Assembly: GCA_029392475.1 (NCBI GenBank)
Contig: CP113940.1
Location: forward strand, 1 to 64,000
Reading direction: 5' to 3'
Length of the DNA: 64,000 nt
DNA from: Streptococcaceae bacterium ESL0687
GTDB lineage: Bacteria > Bacillota > Bacilli > Lactobacillales > Streptococcaceae
In this document: positions 46,260 through 55,971 of the stretch, one piece after another
Layout: every line of letters begins with the position of its first letter
Position numbering within the stretch: the first letter of the stretch is position 1
Translations under genes and position numbers: made by a program
Notes under the pieces: generated by a model
Database searches by the model: none
Told to the model about the DNA's origin: nothing
Seen by the model: the letters and a program-made list of their open reading frames with translations, nothing else

Positions 46260-47711
46260 ATGTCATTTTCGACATTTTTAAGCATTATAACGGCACTGAT
46301 TACCATTAATTCAATTCTTGCAATTATTACAATCTTTAGAAAGCCTAGATCAATCGCAAGTATTTTCGCCTGGCTCATGGTCCTGGTCTTTTTACCAGGT
46401 ATTGGATTTTTCACCTACCTTTTTCTAGGCCGTGGGATTGATAAAACAACAGTCCGCCGCTTTGAAGAAGAAAATAAGGAAGATTTAAGTCACATTGCAA
46501 GTAAAATCGCAGAAAATAACAGTAAGTTCAAGAAAAAGGAGATGAATCCCCAGGAACGTCAACTCAAGCGTTATTTTAGTAATGTTGAAAGAACACCTCT
46601 ATGCCGGGGAAATGATGTCAAATTCTTTTTGGACGGTGAGTCTAAGTTTAAGGCCCTTTTTGAAGATATAAGCCGTGCTAAAAGTAGCGTTCATGTCGAA
46701 TATTATGCCTTTTTCCCCGATAAAATCGGAACAATCTTTAGGGACCATCTAATTACCAAAGCAAGAGAAGGTGTTGAGGTCCGGGTGATTTATGACCCAT
46801 GGGGAGGGCATACAAGAAGAAGTTTCTTTAAACCCCTTGAAGAAGCAGGAGGCAAGGTAATTCCCTTTATTACAGCCCGTGATGTTCTTAGAAATACCAG
46901 ACTTAACTACCACCTCCACCGAAAAATAGTGGTTGTTGATGGTCAAATTGGGTGGACAGGTGGCTTTAATGTGGGTGACCAGTACATCTATGGAAGCAAA
47001 AAATTTGGTTTTTGGCGGGATACCCACGGACGAATTACAGGGACAGGTGCTTTTGGCCTTCAGGAAACCTTCATCCGCGACTGGAATGTATCGGTTAAAA
47101 AGACTGAGGATAAGCTTAAAAGACTTGATGAGTACTTTATAGTTCCAAAAGAGGGAACAGGTGATGTTGATGTTCAGATTGTATCAAATGGACCAGAGAA
47201 TCCAAGCAAGGTCTTGAGGACAGGATTTATTAAAATGATTATGGATGCAGAAGATTATATCTGGATTCAATCTCCTTATTTGATACCAGACGAACCGATG
47301 ATTACAGCCCTAGTTTCAGCAGCAAAATCAGGGGTCGATGTAAGAATTATGATTCCTGATATGCCAGACCATCCCTTTATTTTTAGGGCGACTCAGTACT
47401 ATGCCAACTTCCTCCATAAACACGGGGTAAAAATTTACAACTATACCAATGGATTTATTCATTCTAAGACCTTGGTTACTGATAATAAGCTGGGAGTTTT
47501 TGGAACAAGTAATCAAGATATAAGGAGCTATGAGCTTAATTTTGAAATGAGTGCCTTTTGCTATGATGAAGATATCGCTAGACAGATGGCACAAACCTTT
47601 GAAAATGACATTAAAAATTCTGAGCTTTTAACAGATGATATTATTGCAAATCAGTCCCTCTGGTTGCGATTTAGACAAAATTTCTCAAGGCTTTTAAGTC
47701 CCATTCTCTAG
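46260..47711 (+). CDS. cls: Cardiolipin synthase
   Basis: Condenses two phosphatidylglycerols to cardiolipin. 483 residues: two N-terminal membrane segments (about 8-28 and 38-58) followed by two phospholipase D (HKD) motifs, HRKIVVVDGQIGWTGG (near residue 222) and HSKTLVTDNKLGVFGTSN (near residue 401). The ribosome site is AGGGGGG. Monocistronic. Confidence 0.95.
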   Translation: MSFSTFLSIITALITINSILAIITIFRKPRSIASIFAWLMVLVFLPGIGFFTYLFLGRGIDKTTVRRFEEENKEDLSHIASKIAENNSKFKKKEMNPQERQLKRYFSNVERTPLCRGNDVKFFLDGESKFKALFEDISRAKSSVHVEYYAFFPDKIGTIFRDHLITKAREGVEVRVIYDPWGGHTRRSFFKPLEEAGGKVIPFITARDVLRNTRLNYHLHRKIVVVDGQIGWTGGFNVGDQYIYGSKKFGFWRDTHGRITGTGAFGLQETFIRDWNVSVKKTEDKLKRLDEYFIVPKEGTGDVDVQIVSNGPENPSKVLRTGFIKMIMDAEDYIWIQSPYLIPDEPMITALVSAAKSGVDVRIMIPDMPDHPFIFRATQYYANFLHKHGVKIYNYTNGFIHSKTLVTDNKLGVFGTSNQDIRSYELNFEMSAFCYDEDIARQMAQTFENDIKNSELLTDDIIANQSLWLRFRQNFSRLLSPIL

Positions 47712-47712
47712 A

Positions 47713-47742
47713 AAAAAAGAAGTCCTCAGGACTTCTTTTTTA
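47713..47742. terminator. Bidirectional terminator between cls and dusB
   Basis: A long palindrome, GAAGTCCT/AGGACTTC, with flanking A7 and T6 tracts. Confidence 0.88.
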
Positions 47743-48738
47743 TTTAATAGCTTGTAAGTAATCATCAAAGATTTGATTTATTTCAGCTTGACTTTCAGCC
47801 TGGTTGATCGCAACTTTTACCTTGGCAGCACGGGGAGCTCCTTTTAGGTAATAGGCTGCGTGTTGGCGGAACTCGCGGGCACCGATATCTTCACCTTTTA
47901 GGTCAATCAAACGACTCAAATGAAGCTTTGCAATATTTATCTTTTCTTCAACTGATGGCTCTTCTAAAAGTTCACCTGTTTTAAGGTAGTGGTTGGTCCT
48001 GTGGAGCATCCAAGGGTTACCTAGGGCAGCACGACCAATCATAACGGCGTCACAACCAACTTGATCAATCATTTTTTTAGCATCTTCAGGTGTACGAACG
48101 TCCCCATTTCCCATGAAAGGAATGGTTAATTTGTCAGCTACCTTGGCTAAAATATCCCAGTCAGCGTGTCCTTCATACATCTGAACTCTTGTTCTTCCGT
48201 GCATGGCAAGGGCTGAAGCACCTGCAGCCTCAGCTGCTAGAGCATTTTCTACAGCATAGAGGTGGTCAGTATCCCAACCTGTACGCATTTTGACAGTTAC
48301 TGGAATATCAACGGCACTTGTTACAGCTGAGACCATTTCATGGACCTTGTTTGGATCAAGGAGCCAGCGGGCACCGGCTTCAGCCTTTGTTACTTTGGGT
48401 ACAGGGCAACCCATATTGATATCAATCATATCAACTGGCGTGTTTTCTTCAACAAATTTTGCAGCCTCAACAAGGGTTTCCTTGTCACCACCAAAAATTT
48501 GCAGGCTGATAGGATGTTCTGTTTCATCCATTTCAAGCATGGAAAGGGTCTTTTTATTACGGTGTTGGATACCCTTATCTGAAATCATTTCAACAACGAC
48601 AAGACCAGCACCGAATTCCTTGGCAGTCATCCTGAAGGCCTTGTTTGAAATTCCAGCCATTGGGGCTACAACAACCCGGTTGGGGATTTCAACATCTCCT
48701 ATTTTCCAGGGTGAGTTGTATTTACTATCCATTTGCAT
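47740..48738 (-). CDS. dusB: tRNA-dihydrouridine synthase (DusB family)
   Basis: A 332-residue FMN enzyme that reduces uridine in the tRNA D-loop. VVVAPMAGISNKAFR is the N-terminal FMN-site motif, MGCPVPKVTKAEAG holds the catalytic Cys (near residue 110), and GNGDVRTPEDA and AVMIGRAALGNPW bind phosphate. The start at 48738 has AAAGGAG 8 bases upstream and overlaps hslO by 14 bases; the hslO-dus pair is common in streptococci. Confidence 0.94.
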   Translation of the reverse strand: MQMDSKYNSPWKIGDVEIPNRVVVAPMAGISNKAFRMTAKEFGAGLVVVEMISDKGIQHRNKKTLSMLEMDETEHPISLQIFGGDKETLVEAAKFVEENTPVDMIDINMGCPVPKVTKAEAGARWLLDPNKVHEMVSAVTSAVDIPVTVKMRTGWDTDHLYAVENALAAEAAGASALAMHGRTRVQMYEGHADWDILAKVADKLTIPFMGNGDVRTPEDAKKMIDQVGCDAVMIGRAALGNPWMLHRTNHYLKTGELLEEPSVEEKINIAKLHLSRLIDLKGEDIGAREFRQHAAYYLKGAPRAAKVKVAINQAESQAEINQIFDDYLQAIK

Positions 48739-49600
48739 TGATAATCTCCTTTAGATCATTTTCAGTGAATTCATAGTGTTTATTACAGAACTGGCAGGTA
48801 ACCTCAGCCCCGTGATCTTCTTCAATCAGAGCTTCAAGTTCTGCACGGCCAAGACTTGCAAGACCATCAGCGAAACGCTCGCGTGAGCAGTCACATTTAT
48901 AAGCTAGAGGACTTTCTTCAAGAATTTTATAAGCATCACTTCCGTAAATGGCAGAAAGCATTGAAGTGAACGGATCTTCTTCTTCAAGTAAAACTGAAAT
49001 GGCTGGCATTTTTTGAACGTGCTCTTCAAAGCGCGTGATTTCTTCTTCTGTTGCATCAGGCATGACTTGGAGTAAGAATCCACCAGCTACCTTAACACTT
49101 CCATCTTCATTAAGAAGAACATTTAGTCCAACAGCACTTGGAGTTTGCTCACTAACAGTAAAGTAGTAGGCCAGATCCTCTCCAATCTCTCCTGTTACAA
49201 GTGGTACCTGTCCAGTATAGGGATTTTTAAGACCCATATCTTTTACAACAGCAAACCAGCCTGGGGCAAGGATTGGTCCTACAATAACTTCACCAGTTGA
49301 ATTTTTCTTGTAGTCAATCTCTGTATTTTTCATATAGCCCTTAACGTGACCATGGGCGTCAGCTACAGCAATAATTGGTCCTACGACCTCACTGTCAGGC
49401 AGGATGCGGAGGGTAATCTTATCTTTTCCCTTTTGGTTGGCCCCAAGAATTAAGGCTGAAATTAAGGTGCGACCTAGGGCCACAGTTGATGTTGGCCAGG
49501 TCTGATGTATTTTTTGTGCTACTTGAACAGTTTCTGTAGCGTCTAAAATAAAGGCACGAAAGTGTCCATTATCTGATATTGTTTTAATTATTTTATCCAT
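48725..49600 (-). CDS. hslO: Redox-regulated chaperone Hsp33
   Basis: A 291-residue chaperone activated by disulfide formation. The C-terminal zinc site is CDCSRERF (near residue 235) and CQFCNKHY (near residue 268), the CxC...CxxC pattern of Hsp33. The start MDKIIKTISDNG has AAGGAG upstream; a longer in-frame start at 49645 has none. Coupled to dusB. Confidence 0.95.
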   Translation of the reverse strand: MDKIIKTISDNGHFRAFILDATETVQVAQKIHQTWPTSTVALGRTLISALILGANQKGKDKITLRILPDSEVVGPIIAVADAHGHVKGYMKNTEIDYKKNSTGEVIVGPILAPGWFAVVKDMGLKNPYTGQVPLVTGEIGEDLAYYFTVSEQTPSAVGLNVLLNEDGSVKVAGGFLLQVMPDATEEEITRFEEHVQKMPAISVLLEEEDPFTSMLSAIYGSDAYKILEESPLAYKCDCSRERFADGLASLGRAELEALIEEDHGAEVTCQFCNKHYEFTENDLKEIINANG

Positions 49601-49722
49601 GATTAATCTCCTTACTTGTAAGATTATTACAAGGTATTCTAACACATTTTATATACTTTTACCTGAAATCAATATCAATTTAATCTTTTTGACTAAAATG
49701 ATAAGAAAGATGCTTCTTTTTT

Positions 49723-49731
49723 TGATATAAT
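49723..49731 (+). promoter_or_regulatory. Extended -10 promoter of purA
   Basis: TGATATAAT (TATAAT at 49726-49731), followed by a 5' leader of about 28 bases with AGGGAG. Confidence 0.65.
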
Positions 49732-49744
49732 AAAATGTAACTAA

Positions 49745-51055
<1,311 letters not shown>

Positions 51056-51067
51056 AATATTCCAAGT

Positions 51068-51094
51068 AAAAAGGAGCTTTCTCCTTTTTATTTT
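51068..51094 (+). terminator. Terminator of purA
   Basis: AAAAAGGAG-CTTT-CTCCTTTTT stem and T-rich tail. Confidence 0.85.
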
Positions 51095-51115
51095 GTTCTT
51101 TTCAAGTAAAAGCCC

Positions 51116-51144
51116 TTGACGGATCTTTGAAATTAGGGTAAGAT
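51116..51144 (+). promoter_or_regulatory. Promoter of rplM-rpsI
   Basis: TTGACG (51116-51121), 17-base spacer, TAAGAT (51139-51144). Confidence 0.7.
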
Positions 51145-51150
51145 AATAAG

Positions 51151-51235
51151 CGGTATTGTTTACCACCATTTTTTGGCCCCGGAAACCGAAAAATAATGAG
51201 AGCAAGGAACGGCACTCACGTAAACAAAGACAGAA
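51151..51235 (+). promoter_or_regulatory. L13-type ribosomal protein leader
   Basis: The 5' leader is strongly structured: GTTTAC (51158-51163) pairs with GTAAAC near 51220, and inside it CATTTTTTGG pairs with CCGAAAAATAATG. Firmicutes carry an autoregulatory L13 leader in this position; the position and structure fit, while identity with the Rfam family was not tested. Confidence 0.65.
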
Positions 51236-51251
51236 AATAATAGGAGATATC

Positions 51252-51698
51252 ATGAACAAAACTACATACATGGCTAAGCCAGGTGAAGTTGAGCGCAAAT
51301 GGTACGTTGTTGACGCAACTGATGTACCTCTAGGACGCCTTTCAGCAGTTGTTGCAAGCATCTTACGCGGAAAAAACAAACCAACATTTACACCACACAC
51401 TGACACAGGTGATTTCGTTATCGTTATCAATGCTGAAAAAATCAAACTTACTGGTAAAAAAGCAACTGATAAGATCTACTACCGTCACTCAATGTACCCA
51501 GGTGGTCTTAAATCAACTACAGCAGGTGAATTACGCGATAACAAACCAACTCGCCTAATCGAAACTTCTGTAAAAGGTATGCTTCCACACAACACTTTAG
51601 GACGTGCTCAAGGTATGAAACTTAAAGTATTTGCAGGTAGCGAACACAACCACCAAGCACAAAACCCAGAAGTGCTTGATATCACAGGCTTAATTTAA
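51252..51698 (+). CDS. rplM: 50S ribosomal protein L13
   Basis: A 148-residue ribosomal protein ([20 protein letters not shown] and [19 protein letters not shown] are L13 signatures). AGGAG lies 7 bases before the ATG. First gene of the rplM-rpsI operon. Confidence 0.97.
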   Translation: MNKTTYMAKPGEVERKWYVVDATDVPLGRLSAVVASILRGKNKPTFTPHTDTGDFVIVINAEKIKLTGKKATDKIYYRHSMYPGGLKSTTAGELRDNKPTRLIETSVKGMLPHNTLGRAQGMKLKVFAGSEHNHQAQNPEVLDITGLI

Positions 51699-51711
51699 GG
51701 AGGGCTGAACA

Positions 51712-52104
51712 TTGGCACAAGTACAATATCTCGGCACAGGACGCCGTAAAAACTCAGTAGCTCGTGTACGTTTAGTACCTGGTACTGGTAAAATCACAGT
51801 AAACAATAAACCTGTTGAAGAATACATCCCACATGCTGACCTACGTTTAGTAATCAACCAACCATTTGGTGTTACTCAAACTGTTGGTGCATACGATGTT
51901 TTAGTTAACGTTCACGGTGGTGGATATGCTGGACAATCTGGAGCTATCCGTCACGGTATCTCACGCGCTCTTCTTGAAGTTGACCCTGACTTCCGCGCTG
52001 AACTTAAACGTGCTGGACTTCTTACACGTGACGCTCGTATGGTTGAACGTAAGAAACCAGGTCTTAAGAAAGCTCGTAAAGCTTCACAATTCTCAAAACG
52101 TTAA
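51712..52104 (+). CDS. rpsI: 30S ribosomal protein S9
   Basis: A 130-residue ribosomal protein ([21 protein letters not shown]-terminus [12 protein letters not shown], the conserved SKR tail that contacts P-site tRNA). The start codon is TTG at 51712, with AAGGAGGG 7 bases upstream. Second gene of the operon. Confidence 0.97.
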   Translation: MAQVQYLGTGRRKNSVARVRLVPGTGKITVNNKPVEEYIPHADLRLVINQPFGVTQTVGAYDVLVNVHGGGYAGQSGAIRHGISRALLEVDPDFRAELKRAGLLTRDARMVERKKPGLKKARKASQFSKR

Positions 52105-52150
52105 TATTACTGGTTCTTCTCTCCGAGAAGATACAGAATTATATATGTTT

Positions 52151-52179
52151 AAACACCCACCATTGGTGGGTGTTTTTTT
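52151..52179 (+). terminator. Terminator of rplM-rpsI
   Basis: An 11-bp stem (52151-52161 with 52165-52175), ATT loop and T8 run. Confidence 0.92.
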
Positions 52180-52220
52180 GTTATAAATCAAGTAAATAAT
52201 TTAGTTATAAATATTTTTTC

Positions 52221-52229
52221 TGGTATAAT
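52221..52229 (+). promoter_or_regulatory. Extended -10 promoter of the HIT gene
   Basis: TGGTATAAT (TATAAT at 52224-52229). Confidence 0.6.
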
Positions 52230-52259
52230 AATACAAATTCGAAGATGGAGAACTAAGAT

Positions 52260-52718
52260 ATGTGTTTGATATGTGACAGGATAGAGCTGATAAAGGCTGC
52301 TAGTAATCCTTATTTCGTAAAGGAACTTGCGACGGGGTATGTCGTCTTGGGAGACAACCAGTATTTTAGGGGCTATACAATTTTTTTATGCAAGAACCAT
52401 AAAAGTGAGCTTTTTGACCTAGATCCTGAATTTAGGAGGAAATTTTTAGACGAAATGTCCCTTGTTGGTGAAGCTGTCTACAAGGCTTTTGATGCTGAAA
52501 AAATGAACTATGAACTCCTGGGTAATGGAGATAGCCATCTGCATTGGCATCTTTTTCCAAGGATTTCTGGAGATATTGGAAATTACGGCAATAAGGGAAA
52601 AGGTCCTGTTTGGTGGTACCCTATGGAGAAAATGTACGACGATTCAAATATACCAAGTGGTGAAGAGTTGAATGCTTTGAAGGATAAATTATCAAAGGAG
52701 TTGGATAAGCTTTTTTGA
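52260..52718 (+). CDS. HIT-family protein
   Basis: A 152-residue protein of the histidine triad superfamily of nucleotide hydrolases/transferases; the triad is HLHWHLFPR (near residue 91-99). The N-terminus MCLICDRIELI holds a CxxC pair, as in many HIT proteins. The ribosome site is GGAGA. The nucleotide substrate is unknown. Monocistronic. Confidence 0.87.
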   Translation: MCLICDRIELIKAASNPYFVKELATGYVVLGDNQYFRGYTIFLCKNHKSELFDLDPEFRRKFLDEMSLVGEAVYKAFDAEKMNYELLGNGDSHLHWHLFPRISGDIGNYGNKGKGPVWWYPMEKMYDDSNIPSGEELNALKDKLSKELDKLF

Positions 52719-52757
52719 TGAAGGAAAAGTCTTAATAAATATCTATTTTTACAATCC

Positions 52758-52788
52758 AAAACCCCGTCACTACTAATGATGGGGTTTT
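52758..52788. terminator. Bidirectional terminator
   Basis: A stem of about 12 bp with one G-T pair, AAAACCCCGTCA with TGATGGGGTTTT, between convergent genes. Confidence 0.8.
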
Positions 52789-52795
52789 AAGTTAT

Positions 52796-53878
52796 TTAGT
52801 TATTCCCAGAATTTTTCCTGGCGTAATCAATGGCATTTTGGCAAGCATTAATAAAGGTTCCACTAGTGTCTCTTTGAACCCTTTTAGATCCTGTGTCATA
52901 ATTTTCCTTGTCTGTCATATAATCACGAAGAAGCTCTTCTTTAGTAAAAAGATGCTTGGTTACATCGAGGAAGGAATATCCACTTTGTGCACTCTGATTT
53001 ACTACACCAAGCACAGGTGTCACACCTCTATCATCCATAGCAAGTTGAAAATAAGGATGTCCAGATCCAGCCCCACTTGAAATTCGGAAAAAGACATTAT
53101 TGCTGGCATCCACTACATATACCATTCCAAGTCCCATCATTCCTTTATAATTTTTCACTCTGGAATCAACGGTATTTGCAAATAGAAGCATCCTAGTTTC
53201 AACAGGCAGGGCATCAAATGCCCTATTGGCCTCTTCTCCAGTAATCAGGGGTATACTTTCAGCCTGTTTTCCTAATGAGTTAGGTGAAATCATCTCTTCA
53301 AACTGTTTTTTAAGAGCCCCACTCATATCCTGGACTACATGACCAGCAGCATTGTCATAGCTTACTTGGTCGGTGTAATAATCATCTAACATTTCCTCCT
53401 TGGTAAAAAGATGCCTAGTAACATCTACATCTTGTATGGTTACTTGATTTTGGTATTGATTTTTATTGACTCCATCAACTGGAGTTATCCCATTATCATC
53501 CATGTATAACTTGTAAATAGTCATTCCTAAAAAACTATCAGACTGATTTGTTAAATTGATGTAAACATTTTGGCCGTCAATAGCATAAGTTAGTGTATAT
53601 CCATCAATACCTGGATTATTTTTAATGCTAGAACTCACAGTATTAGCGAAAAGTATCATTCGCACGGTAACAGGTAGAATATCAAATTTATCAGTAATTT
53701 CTTTTTGTGGATCATCGCTAGAACTTGTACTATCTGTACTTACTATATTGTTGCTAACAACTTCACTGCTGCTAGATATACTTGATGAGCTTTCAATTTG
53801 GACGTTTTTCCCTTTGGAACAGGCTGTGAGGATTGAAAGTATTAGTAGTAACAGTAAATACGGATTTCGTTTTTTCAT
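52796..53878 (-). CDS. Lipoprotein with two tandem copies of one domain
   Basis: A 360-residue lipoprotein: signal peptide with lipobox ILTAC (Cys near residue 20), a Ser-rich linker (about 30-60), then two homologous copies of about 125 residues (about 65-190 and 220-345). Both copies have FD.LPV..RM.LFANTV near the start, MDD.G.TPV..V in the middle, and DVT.HLFTKEE followed by D.Y..TD at the end. No family recognised; function unknown. It is the only gene in its transcript, with GAAGGAAA upstream. A surface ligand-binding role is possible. Confidence 0.82.
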   Translation of the reverse strand: MKKRNPYLLLLLILSILTACSKGKNVQIESSSSISSSSEVVSNNIVSTDSTSSSDDPQKEITDKFDILPVTVRMILFANTVSSSIKNNPGIDGYTLTYAIDGQNVYINLTNQSDSFLGMTIYKLYMDDNGITPVDGVNKNQYQNQVTIQDVDVTRHLFTKEEMLDDYYTDQVSYDNAAGHVVQDMSGALKKQFEEMISPNSLGKQAESIPLITGEEANRAFDALPVETRMLLFANTVDSRVKNYKGMMGLGMVYVVDASNNVFFRISSGAGSGHPYFQLAMDDRGVTPVLGVVNQSAQSGYSFLDVTKHLFTKEELLRDYMTDKENYDTGSKRVQRDTSGTFINACQNAIDYARKNSGNN

Positions 53879-54033
53879 AAATTTCCTTCAAATAAAATTT
53901 GTTATTATTTTTATTATAAAATAATAACTTAAAAAAAGTAAATTATTGTTTGATTAGGCTAATAATTGAATAAATTTGTGAGTTCAAATATAATAAGCCA
54001 AACGATTTATTAGTATATAGAAAGGAGCAACTT

Positions 54034-54517
54034 ATGAAAAAAACTAGTCATTTTGGTGTGTATGGGGTTTCCTTTAATAGTAAGGGCGAGCTTCTTTGTA
54101 TCGAGAAGACTCTGGGTCCTTACAAGGGGCGTTTTGACCTTCCAGGTGGCAGTCCAGGAAGCGGGCGAAGGGCTTACCGAAACTCTTGTTCGGGAGATTT
54201 TGGAGGAAACGGGCTTTACCGTTTTAACTTACTCAAATCCAAGAATCTATGATGCCATGGTGAGGATTGAAAATAGCGATTTTTTCGTCTATCATATTAT
54301 GGCCCTTTACGATTTTAAAATTAATGAGGCCATCCCGCAACAATCACTTCCACCTCTTGTAGAAGATGGTCTTAATGACTCCCAGGCAATTAAGTGGCTT
54401 TCCTTTGATCAGATAACCCCTGACAATTCATCCCCTCTTGTCCTAAAGATAAAAGATGAATATTTAGGAAATCCTGTCCTGGATAAAAGTGTCTATGACG
54501 GGTGGGAGGTTAAGTAA
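54034..54517 (+). pseudogene. Nudix hydrolase broken by one extra base
   Basis: The first frame runs from the ATG at 54034 to the conserved PGGS at 54153. One extra C at 54154 then breaks the frame. From 54155 the next frame supplies QEAGEGLTETLVREILEETGF. Removing one C restores a perfect Nudix box (G-x5-E-x7-REUxEExGU) and a 160-residue protein of normal length ending at 54517. The rest is undamaged, so the change is recent, or is a sequencing error, or is a real frameshift site. AAGGAG precedes the ATG. Confidence 0.88.
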
Positions 54518-54554
54518 AACAAAAACTACCAAAATTACTTGGTAGTTTTTGTTT
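54517..54554. terminator. Bidirectional terminator
   Basis: A 16-bp perfect stem, AAACAAAAACTACCAA with TTGGTAGTTTTTGTTT, between the Nudix gene and the convergent methyltransferase gene. Confidence 0.88.
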
Positions 54555-55818
54555 AATCTATCTCTTTTATAAAATCGCCAATTTTTTTAACAATCCCTGT
54601 CACAAGAGCATTACCCATAAAGAACATACGCATACGGTCGGTTACTGGTTTTATTTGTCCATTTGCATCCTTCTTTAGTGCAGTCCAATCTTTAGGGAAA
54701 TCTTGTAAGCCTTCAGCTTCGATTGGGGTGAGAAGGCGGTAGCGGTTATTTCTATAAATTAGGTGTGTTGACCTATTTACAGATCCTTCTGATGTAAGCA
54801 TGGTACGTCCTGGTAATTCTTCACTATCATAAGGTGACATTCCACCTTCTGAAAAGATGTAAGAATGTCCATCGGCTGATGTTCTTTCAATTTTTTTAGG
54901 TCCTCTGAGGTATTTGAATTTTTCTAATTTCTCAGAATCAGTTAGATAATATTTTTCAGCAACATCAACCTCATCTTGAAGAACATCTCCCAGGGTAAGC
55001 CTTGTCCCGTCATAATCGGCTGCTGTTTCAATTGTATAATACTTACCGTGCCTCATAATTCCTGTATTCCAGACTTGACCTGTAAAGTTATCTGAAACTT
55101 CGACGATATCCTGAGGAAGCTCATAGAAGGCACGGCGATCTTTTACAGCTAAATTTTTGACAGGAAATTGACTTGCAAAAAGTCCATCGTGGAAAATATA
55201 ATTGTCATAGTTGTTTTCAATGAATACTTTATCTGTATTTTCGAAATCAGAATCAATTTTTTGTGCAAAACTCGTATCATTTCGGTAAACGAAGAAGAAA
55301 ACTCTCCTTCGTCTTTGGCTGCGCCCATATTCAGCTGCGTTAATAACTCGCCATTCGACTGAATAATTAAGGTCATTAAAGGCCTTAAGCATGATAGCAA
55401 AGTCACGCCCTCTTTGTTTTGAAGGTGATTTTAAAAGACGATCGACATTTTCAAGAATTAAGTATTTAGGTTTTATAATTTTTGTAGCTCTTATAATATC
55501 CCAAAAAAGAACCCCCTTTTTTCCTTCAAGCCCCATCTCATTTTTTTTCGTCCGGGCTACGGAATAATCTTGGCAGGGAAAACCGCCGACAATCATATCA
55601 GCGTCCATTGCCTTGAATTCTTCATCTGTAATATCAGAAATACTGATATTTATATTTTCGCTATCTTCAAAGTGATAGTTATATACTTCATAGGCATCCT
55701 GAGATTTTCTTGATGGTTCCCATTGGTTTGACCAAAGAGTTTTGAATATATTAGAATCAGAATTTTCAAGACCTATCCTGAATCCACCTACTCCTGCGAA
55801 TAGTTCTAGAATTTTCAT
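54553..55818 (-). CDS. Type II DNA (cytosine-5) methyltransferase, Sau3AI/LlaKR2I-like
   Basis: A 421-residue m5C methyltransferase: motif I FAGVGGFRIG (residues about 7-16), motif IV with the catalytic Cys in GGFPCQDYS (near residue 81), motif VI LENVDRL, motif VIII QRRRRVFFF, a variable target-recognition region, then RLLTPIEAEGLQDFP and GNALVTG (motifs IX and X). Paired divergently with a Sau3AI-like endonuclease, so it probably makes GAT(m5C). Prediction of the target is by analogy with the partner gene. Confidence 0.9.
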   Translation of the reverse strand: MKILELFAGVGGFRIGLENSDSNIFKTLWSNQWEPSRKSQDAYEVYNYHFEDSENINISISDITDEEFKAMDADMIVGGFPCQDYSVARTKKNEMGLEGKKGVLFWDIIRATKIIKPKYLILENVDRLLKSPSKQRGRDFAIMLKAFNDLNYSVEWRVINAAEYGRSQRRRRVFFFVYRNDTSFAQKIDSDFENTDKVFIENNYDNYIFHDGLFASQFPVKNLAVKDRRAFYELPQDIVEVSDNFTGQVWNTGIMRHGKYYTIETAADYDGTRLTLGDVLQDEVDVAEKYYLTDSEKLEKFKYLRGPKKIERTSADGHSYIFSEGGMSPYDSEELPGRTMLTSEGSVNRSTHLIYRNNRYRLLTPIEAEGLQDFPKDWTALKKDANGQIKPVTDRMRMFFMGNALVTGIVKKIGDFIKEID

Positions 55819-55971
55819 GTTTATGTCTCCGTTTGTAGTTTATTGATATATTATATAAAAATAAATACGAAAGATCAAGGAATTTATATTTAAATATATA
55901 ATAATAATATTCATCAAAAAATAATCTTTGAATTTGTTATAATTAATTAAATATTTTAAGGGGATGAATAT

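Noticed and set aside
48290-48754. 154-codon open frame on the plus strand
   Set aside because: Antisense to dusB, whose conserved motifs are intact; shadow of biased codons.
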